Source: Magicicada septendecula (lineage: Eukaryota; Arthropoda; Insecta; Hemiptera; Cicadidae). Taken from it: 64,000 nt of DNA. The stretch is taken from contig CM068369.1 of assembly GCA_034769895.1 (NCBI GenBank), positions 146,775,574-146,839,573 of the forward strand, given 5' to 3'. Positions 1 to 9,323 of this stretch are shown piece by piece. How positions within the stretch are numbered: the stretch's first letter is position 1; every line of letters begins with the position of its first letter. The position numbers and the translations under genes are program-made. A model generated the notes under the pieces. That model was not told where the DNA came from and ran no database searches. It saw only the letters and a list, made by a program, of their open reading frames with translations.

Positions 1-114
1 GTTTTTTTATTGCCATACTAACCAGGTTTCGCCAAGGCTACACAGTTATTTTGCCTATCTTTTTCGAATTATATAAAATTTAAATAAAAATTAATACAAA
101 ATAAAAAATGAAAT

Positions 115-139
115 AAAAAATACGTGCCTCGTATTTTTT
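115..139 (-). repeat. Perfect 10-bp hairpin downstream of the Helitron helicase
   Basis: The arms AAAAAATACG and CGTATTTTTT flank a 5-nt loop, about 85 bp past the helicase stop. Helitrons carry a 3' subterminal hairpin, but that hairpin is usually GC-rich and lies 10-15 bp from a CTRR end, and no clear CTRR follows here. It could equally be a transcription-related hairpin or chance in AT-rich DNA. Confidence 0.35.
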
Positions 140-224
140 CATATATTTTTCATTAAATCAAAAAAACCGGGCGGTTAAAAAAATAAATGTTGTCCATTGA
201 ACTTAAAATAGTTTGAAAGTGAAT

Positions 225-1766
225 TTAATGATTCAGAACTTCTGTGTAAACGATGTTTTTTGTAAAAACTCTTTCATCATTTGCTAAATGCCCTTGGCCA
301 TTATATTCGGAAATATAAAATCTCAAACCATCGAATGATCGAACTCTACTTGCTGCGACGTACAATTGACCATGTGTAAAAACTGGCTGCCTCAATAAAA
401 TTCCAATTTTTTCGAATGTTTGTCCTTGAGACTTATTTATTGTCATCGCAAATGCAGGTATAATTGGAAATTGAGTTCTTTGAAAGTTAAATGGTAAAAC
501 AGTACCGGAATATGTTAAATTTATACGTGGAATCAAAATTCTCTTATTGCGTGTGGTTCCAGTTAAAACTTCGCAATCAATAGCATTACAATGCATACAC
601 TTGATGGGCATTCTTGTTCCATTGACTAATGCTTCCTTTGTATTTAAGTTTCTGATCAGTAAAACGATGCAATTAACTTTCAATACTAACTTATGTGGTG
701 GCAAACCACTAATAGTCAAAGAATTCAAAAACTCTACTGGATAGTTATTGATTTCATTGTCATCATCACAAATTATTTTATCGTAGCTATGATATGTTTT
801 CTGTTCACCTGGTATTCGATTAAGTATATCAGTATTAATAAAAGTACAATCATCATTTTTAGGTGCTAAAATAACTGACTTCAATATGTTATCTGAGAGT
901 ATGTTTTCGGAAATATTTCCATACACCTCATTAATAATATTATTTTCATCTCCTATTAATTGCTGAGGTATTTCAATAATATTTTCACCAAACTGAGGGA
1001 ATTGTGGGGCTTCATCATTACCAATTTTTTTCAAGAATTCTACAAATTCTATTTCACTTGGTAAGGCTCTCATATTTTGAGTAAACGTTACTTTATGAAA
1101 ATAAACAAATTTATGCCAACTCGTGACACAATTTTCAATTAAAGTTGCACGTGATCCATGTGGGACAACTGGTAAGATTTGCTGAAAATCACCGCACAGA
1201 AGTATCGTTTTCCCTCCAAATGGTTTATGTTTATCATTTTCATCGCATAGATCCTGCAATAATCTATCTATGATTTTCAACACTTGCAGTGGGCACAAAG
1301 AAATTTCATCAATAATTATCAATGATGATGAATTTATGTAACGTCCATAGCTACTATTTGCGGTAACATTTGCTACAGAATTTTCCAAAATGGGTATAGG
1401 CAATTTAAACACATTGTGTAAAGTTCTACCTCCAAGTAATAGAGTTGAAGCAATGCCACTGAACGCTGTTGCAATGCAACTAAGATTAAGCGAATTTAAT
1501 TTGTGAATGATTGCTGTTTGTGTGAATGTTTTTCCACAACCTGCATGAGCGGTTAAACAAAAAACATTAGATCCAGTATCATGATGCAAAACTTCACGAA
1601 TCACACGATCAATTAGATTACGCTGTTCAATATTTGCAGTTTCATAATGCTCAGAAAACAGAAACTCTTGTTCTATTGGATCAATAGCATTTGCTTCGTC
1701 TGTTCTCTGCGAATACGTGGGAACTGGTAAACCAAGTTCTTGACATGACAAATTATGAACATTCAA
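225..1766 (-). pseudogene. Helitron helicase segment (PIF1-like, superfamily 1B)
   Basis: This is the C-terminal 513 residues of the Helitron Rep/helicase, the DNA helicase that unwinds donor DNA during rolling-circle transposition. Visible motifs: Walker A AHAGCGKTF (residues 73-81), Walker B IIIDEIS (150-156), motif III with GDFQQILPV (192-200), and the C-terminal motifs with TINKSQGQTF and YVAASRVR. The helicase core appears complete. It is in the same frame as the segment at 1815-2201, separated only by the stop codon at 1815-1817; the first residue shown is not a true start. The protein ends with a normal stop at 225-227 and no extra domain follows. Confidence 0.88.
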
Positions 1767-1814
1767 AATATCTTCAATTTCTAATAGAGCTGTATTAAAG
1801 GATACTTCTTCGTT

Positions 1815-2201
1815 TTAATCTCTCAAAAAATCTTCACTAAGATATACTTTAAATTCATTCCATAACGCCAATGCATTGGCTGGTACATTTAATGCACAAA
1901 TGTAACCAAATAAATTTCGCATTTGTTTTGGTGAATGTAATTCTTTTGCTTCATTTAAACATTCGCGCCATTCATTATCATTTGAAGCAATGCCGCGAGC
2001 ATGGCACGCTTCAACAAAAGAAGTGTGTATAATTCCATTGTATGTTCTAACATCCTCAAATGATTTTGGACCACAGACATGTAATAAAATCAATCGTAAA
2101 TGGAAAAGTTCGATGTCTTTTGGTGATACTACATATATGCGTGTAATGATTTTATCACCTCCACGCCTTCTCTTCTTCCATTTTTTCGGGAATCTTCCCA
2201 C
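1815..2201 (-). pseudogene. Helitron Rep/helicase, middle segment
   Basis: These 128 residues match the linker that joins the Rep domain to the helicase in Helitrons: the RRGGDK motif, then FHLRLILLHVCGPKSFEDVRT. It is joined upstream to the segment ending at 2264 by a one-base frameshift, apparently in the A-run near 2171-2176, where the reading continues in another frame across the same conserved stretch. Downstream it ends at an in-frame TAA at 1815-1817. The two breaks show this is a decayed part of one gene and not a separate small gene. Confidence 0.8.
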
Positions 2202-2263
2202 ACATAATGCAAAGGAATTGCAATATACTTATATTCATGCGCTGATGGATCTGATCGATTCAA

Positions 2264-2548
2264 TTAAAAAAATGTTAATAATTTTGTTTGTCTTGCGTTT
2301 TCAATTGCTTGACGTTCTTGCCCTTCTCGAAAGTAAACATTCTGTCTACGCGGTAAATGAATGTCAAGTCTAACGATGACATGTGATTGAAAATACATTG
2401 GTAATTCATAGATGCGCCATACAGCTTCAGTTGATCCGACATAACGGCCATTTAAAAAATTTTTAACTTCATCAATTTGTATTTCTTGACCTGGTTCATT
2501 TCTCTCTGAACCTAATTCAACAGATGCACTGTCATAGCCTTTATACAC
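2264..2548 (-). pseudogene. Helitron Rep segment after the catalytic tyrosines
   Basis: This continues the Rep gene in the same frame as the segment ending at 2636. The open frame between the two stops (2635 down to 2267) includes YIYKYVYKGYD, the Helitron tyrosine motif (YxxKY type) that should attack the DNA end. An in-frame TAA at 2264-2266 interrupts the conserved TFF-LN stretch, after which the same frame continues with the LNxSDPSAHEY motif. The methionine at 2548 is internal. Evidence is motif order and frame continuity, not a database search. Confidence 0.78.
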
Positions 2549-2635
2549 GTATTTATAAATGTATTTAACACTTTTAACTGTAGTGCATACTTCAACATTT
2601 ATATGGCAATTAAATTTGGCAAGTAAATACGGATT

Positions 2636-4516
2636 CTATGGTGCAACATAACGATTGTCGAGGCGACTACCACGAACTTCTGCATTAATACCATTATCAT
2701 GCCTTCTGTATAATGGATATCCATTTAATGATTCACATGTAAATTTATTAAATCGTTTTGGATAATCTTTTGTGCATTTTCCATCTCTCATACATACAGA
2801 ATTTGGATTAAGTACATCGCATGGACCATGCATCATGTGTTTTACAACATATTCATGTAATATAGGATGTGTTTGAATGTTAGGAATCTCCGCAGATACA
2901 ACTTTATCAATATCGGCAGCGTTAACAATTTTATCTTGCTCATTTAAAGAGAGTAAAATGTGAGCATGAGCCAATCCTCTCTTTTGAAACTCAATTGTAT
3001 AAATGAGTGCTTCAACTTTACCGAAGATTTTTTTTAGTGTAAGGCCCTCAATTAATGCTTTCAGTTTGGACTTGAATACACGCACAACAATATCAGGTCG
3101 AAAATTAGCTGACTCACCTACACCAATATTGCTAACTATTTCAGGCCAACTTGGATTGCAAGTCATTGTAATAAACAAAGAAGGCTTTCCGAAATGTTGT
3201 ACAATTGACATTGCATCTAAATAATTCTGATACATATTTCTTGGAGATCCATTGAATGAAGATGGTGAAATTACTCTACGGCCAACATTATTGGCATTGG
3301 TGTTCAATTCTAAATAATCTGTTAAATTGTTGTAAACTTCAGACCTAAGACTTGTTTGATTTTGTCGAATGAAATGTAACCTTGTGCTCTCTATTCTCAC
3401 ATACATATCAACTATCCACTGCAGAAATAATTTTTGTGAATGGTGCAACATGCTAAAATCTTCTCTAATTGCAAGTCGATAGGCTGCATACTGAAGCATG
3501 GTTAATTTATTTCTGGGCGCTCTTGAATTAGATGTAGTTGGTACATTATGAGAAATATTGATATGCCACCAAGTATCACCATTTGGAAAAAGTAATGGAT
3601 ACGCTAAAGGGTCCAATGATGAATCCAAAACAGAAATATTTTTAATGGTACCATTAACTTTTGAAAACGAAACCATATTTCGTTCAAAGGGTGGCTCACC
3701 ATCAACTGTACTAAATATTACTGCTACATCAGTTTGAACTGCATCATTATAACGGCGTAGATCTAAATCACGATTTACTTTTATGAGCATACAAATTTCT
3801 TTATTTTGATTTTCAACTCTCTGACAATGATATTTCATTGCAATGAATAACCGAACGAAAGGATTAATGCGTTCCAATTCAAGAGAGATTTCGCGCATTA
3901 TATTGTTATTGCATGTTTGATTATAGTGTTCACGTAATCTATAATTGACAGCAGTGTCAACATCATAAAAATATAATTGCGCATAACATGGTAAGCGACG
4001 ATATCCAGCAGTCATTGGACCTGATCTATGATAAAAAACATCATTTATTTTAAAATGATACACTCCACGCGTAACTGTATCCGAAATTTTAGCTTCTGAG
4101 CTAACCATAGCAAATGATGAATTGTATTTACGAATGTTTTCAAAATAATTTTTTGACTTTCTTTTTATTGAAGGTTCATTTGAAGTAAGTCCATCATACA
4201 ATGATTTAAAGTATTCATTTTGACTTAAGGCCGGTAATATTGCTTTACCCTTTTGACAACATGAAGTGGATGCAGTCCTTTCACCTAAAGTGACCTCAGA
4301 TTCGAAATGTTTTGCATTGCAAAACCTGCATTGTAAATGCATTAATCCACAATCAAAAGTATTAAAATTTCTTGGAATGACATTAATTGCGCATTTAAAT
4401 GTATCCCTCAAAATAATTTCATCATTTTGTATACTATTTACACTATTTAAATTTGCATTTGGTCTATTATCATTTTGACTTTCACGCGAATATATATTCC
4501 TTCTTCTTTCTCGCAC
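2636..4516 (-). pseudogene. Helitron Rep (HUH endonuclease) N-terminal segment
   Basis: 626 codons of the Helitron Rep domain, which nicks and joins the transposon ends. Seen: the Helitron_like_N zinc-type start with FDCGLMHLQCRFCNAKHF (residues 54-71) and a following CC pair; MTCNPSWPEI (451-460); the HUH motif GLAHAHILL (514-522) that binds the metal; and the CTKDYPKRF block (581-589). The frame stops at a TAG (2636-2638) in place of a conserved tyrosine position just before NPYLLAKF. The true start is probably the ATG at 4545-4547, about 50 bp inside the element, which is in another frame, so a further frameshift near 4505-4520 is likely. Confidence 0.87.
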
Positions 4517-4596
4517 TCCGACCTGTCAATGTTCTATGTCGAGGCATAATGGAAGTAGGTGCGAATATCTTATAACAACTAGGAAATATATAGTAC

Positions 4597-4802
4597 GGTT
4601 CGGGTTTCTCTGTCTGTTCTACCATTTGTATAGGTTCTTCTCCCGTTTCCTCCTCTAATTCGTCTGCCGTTTGTACCGGTCTTTCCATTTCTAGTGTAGG
4701 CGGTTCTAATTCCGTTTCCTCCATTTGTACTGCCTCTCCGTTTTCCACACTTAACTCGGGTTCCACATTCTTCTTCGCCTTTTTTCCCTTAGGTTGCGGC
4801 AT
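4597..4802 (-). pseudogene. 5' fragment of a second Gypsy gag gene
   Basis: The first 68-69 codons are the same as the start of the intact gag at 13728-13933; I see no base difference over this stretch. It is preceded by the same leader and primer-binding site, so it belongs to a second element copy that shares the LTR at 5032-7767. The frame then runs out of gag into Helitron DNA, giving a chimeric open frame down to 4482 that is a junction product and not a gene. Confidence 0.85.
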
Positions 4803-5019
4803 TTTGATCTGTTGGTAGTTGCCGGGCTTGTTCCTTTTTTTTCATGCCTCACTAGTTGGGCTGCCAATTTATAACAAAAAAGAAATATATAGTAATAAAG
4901 GGTGTGTATAGTGTTTGCAAAATGTCGGGCGTTACCTGCGCGCACTTTTTGTTACTTACCGGTGATCGGATCCTCTGCGGTGATGTAGTCCTGTAACGCA
5001 ACTTAATACTATGTTTTTT

Positions 5020-5029
5020 GTGGGCGCCA
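5020..5029 (-). other. Primer-binding site of the truncated second Gypsy copy
   Basis: The minus strand reads TGGCGCCCAC two bases after a CA dinucleotide that I take as the LTR end. TGGCGCCCA at the 5' end of an internal region is the classic retroelement binding site for the 3' end of a tRNA (lysine type in many Gypsy elements). It is identical to the site at 14151-14160. Confidence 0.6.
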
Positions 5030-5031
5030 CT

Positions 5032-7767
5032 TGGAATCGTTTGTTCCAAGAAAGAAATATGGTTATTAAAGAAATTAAAATTTTGAATTCTTAATTCTAT
5101 GAAAAAATGTAAACAAGTCAGTTTAGTTTGAAAAAATAAGGTAAGTTTAATGATTCTTCAAAAAAAAAAAAAAAAAAATCGTCTGAAGGACTAACATTCA
5201 CGAACAATTATAACATTGCAGAGTTACAAAAAAAAATTCATAAGCTATTATTATTATTGACAATTTTATTTCTCCAATCAAGTATCGGCTAGTATTTTCA
5301 ATTTTTTACTCAGTTGAAAAGCATGAGTTTAATACGTGAAATAATCTTTACTCTCAGGACGTGACTCCTTTGAACTACCAAGACATATCAATAAGATGCT
5401 TTACAAGGAAAATTAAGTGATTTGAAGGTGTGTGTGGCATGTGTAGTACAACTGTGTGACAAAATGTAACCAGGTAAAAAATGACTTTAATTTTGATAAC
5501 TCACGTTCCAATGGTTAATTAATCTCGCACTGGACACTCCTCTCTGGTAGTTTTTCAATCTCGCCTCTTCATGTGTGCACTGAATTTATTTTAAGTCAAA
5601 ATTGCGATAATTTACAATTTCTGCACTTTTTGTGAAGCAGTTTGGCAGTAGAATTTCGCTCAAACCCCGCCGCTACAAATCAGCTGCTTCGCGTTGATTC
5701 CCAAATTGGCCGCCACAGCGCTGATTCCCATGTAGTCGAGAGAAAGGCTTTTTGTTTGTTTGTTTACGTTAAGGGAGTTATTGTCAAGTTAGTTTGTCTT
5801 TGCGAACACAGCAGAATTGGTTCTCTATTTAAAATTTCGGTCCCTCCTGGGCCGTTGACGTTCTGGCTGCGTGATTTCTATTAAAATTTGCCGTGTTGCT
5901 GCTCTATTTCAGCAACACATTGGCGTAGATTCTTGTAGAGGTTAAGTCAGTCTGTTTGTCAAGGTACGGGAAAAGCCTTTCTTCGGGTCTTGTGTCGATT
6001 TCTCGCCTTCGGTTTCGCCTTGATTGCGTTGATCAGTGTCGTGGGTGATGCATCTGTTCTGGAGTTCAAGCTTCAAGTGTTTTTCGGTCGAATTTGGTCT
6101 CTCTTTTATACTAATTCAGGCTGATTGTTTTCATTGACTTCCGGTATATTTGTGTAAAAATTCCTTCTAGATTGTTCGAGAAATAAGAAATGGAACATCA
6201 TGGAACAAATTTAATTTCCGTCGAAGCTTTTAGAACAAATTTCTTATTCTTCACACTAAGGATATTTCAAAAATTACTCTGGTATTTGTCAAACAGTTTT
6301 ACATTAGTACTCACAATTTGCATGCCATCATTACATATAGATTCTCTGTTTTCAACTGAATCTAGTGATACTAATTATGATTGGTTTTTAAATAAATTAA
6401 CTCTAATAAGTAACACAATATACAACTCTCACCTTGGGTTGTTGTCATTGAAATTCAATTTTTTAGAACAAAAAATTGTTGTGAAACTATTATGTTTCTT
6501 CCATAACATGAACACATAACATTACTATCTTCCTAAAACAAAACAAACAAATTTTAACATATATAATACATAGATAATTTCAATTTTACATGGCCCATGC
6601 CCATGGCCTATGTTGTTGTCAATGTTATGACACAATAATTAGTCTCTTTCTTTAACATATATAGTATTTCACTAGTGTACACTCAGAGTTTATTATATTG
6701 TCTGTCTTTTGTGATACCTGGTTACTCTTTACACATATTATCTTTATTACAGGATAACATAGCATCATATTGGTTGGTCTGAGATGTCCTTTTTTCATAG
6801 TGTGACAAATCTCACTATTATAAGTTAAATTCTTTCATAATTCATCTTATTTTCAACTGAGTTTGTTCGTTTTTAAGGTATACTGAAGTATTGTACCATT
6901 CTCTTTTATTTTTGCCAACATTTTGTAAATATTTAGCCAGATATGACTATTTTTTGTACTGGTTGATTGGCCCCAGCCATACATGGTATAGGTAAATATT
7001 TTGCTAACTCGACTATTACAATGTCAAAATTAGTCAAATATATTAGTATAGTCGCTTTATATTATATTTCAACTTTCTAATGCAATTTGGTTGCATTTTG
7101 GCAACATTAAATCCATAAATCATACAATATTATATGCCTACCACATGTTTTTAGTTAATACGGTTTTTGGCTATTTTGACTGACCTTTATTCATTTGACA
7201 GCTTTCTTTATCTAAGATAAATTGTTCATTTTTGTCTGCTTGATAATTACATATAGTTTTTATTTCAATTTGATAATAATTAATTTTTACATTAAATCTG
7301 AGCGTTTGGTCTCAAATCCAACACATTAATATTTTTTGTCATAACAATTATATAATTTTTATTTTAACTTAGATTCCTTCTAATAATGTATTTAAGCCAT
7401 TTAATACATTTATTTTATTTACATTACATAATATAATACTGGATCATGTCCATTCATTCACAATAAATAGTTCTTTATACTCTATTCAGACTTAATAATT
7501 AATGACTTCATTTTGGTTGATCCTGATATTATTTGTCTCTCTCATAGTATCTTATGGTTTTTTTCACTGTTATTCACTTTAATAATATATATGGGGTTTG
7601 TGTTTTAGTCAAAGTCTGGTCGTTTTTCATGTTAGTAGTAATAATTATTAGACAATATTAAAAAATTTTTTAGGGCTACTTGGGTTCGATACTGTCTACC
7701 TCACTCTCCTCTTATGATAAATTGCTATGTAAATGGTTTCCTTTATGGAACGTTCTGTGACGTTACA
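5032..7767 (-). mobile_element. Long terminal repeat, middle copy (3' LTR of the full element)
   Basis: This 2.74 kb LTR nearly matches 14163-16894. The start is sharply defined: homology between the two copies ends at the minus-strand TGTAACGTCACAG (7767), which has the canonical TG. The end (CA at 5032-5033) is inferred from the adjoining primer-binding site. By eye I count about 14 substitutions plus a few short indels between the two LTRs, roughly 0.5%, so insertion was recent. The LTR is long for Ty3/Gypsy. Plus-strand open frames of 80 and 109 codons occur in both copies, but I do not recognise them and they lie antisense to the element. This LTR serves both the full element on its right and the truncated gag copy on its left. 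Confidence 0.8.
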
Positions 7768-8580
7768 TATGCCTCTCCGTTAAAGTTGATAATTTTTGAA
7801 AAACATATCTTTGGTTTTGATGAAATTATCATCTCTATATTAAACTTTTATTAGCTTCATTATATCTCATTCTTTTATCTTATAATTAAATTCCTGTACT
7901 ACTCCTTGAATATATTAATCCAACTCAATATTCCTAGTTCGTTCTTTGTCGTATCACCTATTCCTTTCCTTTTTACCTTGTTGTTAATTATTTAATCTTT
8001 GATATAATTCCCTATCAATTCCCTAACTTTCATAGAGGGTTGGGAGTCAGAGTGGCTCGCTATGGCATACATTCTCTGCACTTCCCTATCTACAACTACT
8101 GAAATCAGAGGCAACACATCCCTGTCCAGAAAATAATAATTGCACCTTCGCAACAAATAATAATAATAATAAAAAAATACAATATTCAAAGATCATAGGC
8201 TCCTACACATAAATTCCCTTTCTTAAACTCTTCTGATTAATTCACAATTATATTAATATATCGTTCTCCGCAGGTAAAATTATCGTTTAAAATCATTCAA
8301 TGTTAATAGCTATATTTATATTCATCATTACCTCCTTATGTAACACACTGTTCTCCCTTTTTTTCATTTATCATTTCCATTTAGTATCAAATATATGACA
8401 GTATCCTCCTTTTTTCCTCCTTTACTAAGTACGGGTAAGCTGGTAAATATACGCTTAATATTTACTTGTATATTTAATAATCTCTACCTCCTTTCTAATT
8501 ATGGGTAAGTTAGAAAATTCACGTTAACATGTTTTTAGTCAAGGTACCTTCTCAATGATGCTGTATTTGACTTGGGTTTT
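7768..8580 (-). other. Gypsy 3' untranslated region with probable polypurine tract
   Basis: About 0.8 kb between the integrase stop and the 3' LTR. Immediately before the LTR's TG the minus strand reads ACGGAGAGGCATA, a purine-rich stretch in the position of the polypurine tract that primes plus-strand DNA synthesis. No env-like or other coding sequence is recognisable: the 65-codon minus-strand open frame at 7992-8189 has no motif I know. Confidence 0.55.
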
Positions 8581-9228
8581 TTAATCATGGTACTTTTTCA
8601 ATGATGCTTGATTATACGTACCTTTTACTTTGTTAGTAACCGTGTCGGTTACCTCGTAGGTATTGTTTTTATTGTCTCTGGTTATCGTGAAAGGTCCTGT
8701 ATATAAAAGTAGCAATTTCCTCGTTATGCCTTGTATAGCACTGGGCAATTCTCTATTTTTAACTAACACCCTTTCTCCTACTTCATATTTAATTGCTTTG
8801 GGCTGTGATTTGACATATTTTTTTCGCTGCTGTTCCGTTTTTTCTAACACCTTGTTATAAAATTTAGTTCTTTCAAATTGGTATGCGGGTTCGTCGGGAA
8901 AATTAATAATCTCTTTTATCTCTCGTGGTGGGGGTCTTTCGAACATAACTGTGTATGGCGACACCTCGATGGTATTGTGATATGAGAAATTGAGAAAATC
9001 CTCGGTAGATGCTACGTATTCATGCCACCTTTTCTGCTCGTTATGGCAGTATGTTCTCAGTAACCGTCCTACCTCCCTTAACACTCTCTCGGCTGGGTTA
9101 CTATTCGGGTGATATACTGACGTCTTGTACGTTTTTATTCCGTGTTCTCCCAGGTTTTCCTTCCAAAGTTTTCCCCTAAATTGGGTACCGTGGTCCGTAA
9201 TTATTGAATACGGTCGGCCTACCTCCAT
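8581..9228 (-). pseudogene. Gypsy integrase, C-terminal part (frameshifted from pol)
   Basis: The second half of the integrase, which inserts element cDNA into the genome. It holds the second catalytic aspartate (ITDHGTQF) and the catalytic glutamate (NPAERVLREVGR), 35 residue-type spacing, then the C-terminal region with YEVGERVLVKNR and YTGPFTITR, a GPY/F-like module. The frame is open up to about 9355, and the true junction with pol is there: the sequence HRYKFIVIIFDHFSKY (about 9290-9340) lies in this frame while the first catalytic aspartate lies in the pol frame. A single one-base shift therefore splits the integrase core. Confidence 0.85.
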
Positions 9229-9323
9229 TATATATCGCTCTATAATAATGTCTATTATTTTCCTGCTCGTTGCCCTAGTTATTGGGTATAGCTTGGTATA
9301 TTTGCTAAAATGGTCGAAGATGA

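Larger units (their letters stand above)
1..4596 (-). mobile_element. Decayed autonomous Helitron (rolling-circle transposon)
   Basis: The minus strand encodes, in order, a Helitron-like N domain with an HUH nuclease motif and a PIF1-type helicase, the diagnostic gene layout of Helitrons. No OTU or apurinic-endonuclease domain is seen, which favours the Helitron1 type over Helentrons. The right border is placed at 4596 because from 4597 onward the sequence matches the gag start of the LTR element at 13728-13933, whereas 4596 and below does not. The left (3') border is not resolved: I see no convincing terminal CTRR with hairpin, and the element may run out of the window. The coding part is broken by at least three in-frame stops and one frameshift, so this copy cannot make its own transposase. 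Confidence 0.85.

Noticed and set aside
1..60. A Helitron 3' CTRR end (CTGG at 22-25 on the minus strand)
   Set aside because: No proper hairpin lies just inside it; the string is too short to carry weight.
4482..4802. A 106-codon open frame that looks like a small gag-derived gene
   Set aside because: Its first 69 codons are gag and the rest is Helitron DNA read across the junction; it is a breakpoint product.
5642..6519. Plus-strand open frames of 80 and 109 codons, present again at 14771-15648
   Set aside because: They lie antisense in the LTR; their conservation only reflects the near-identity of the two LTRs, and no motif is recognisable.
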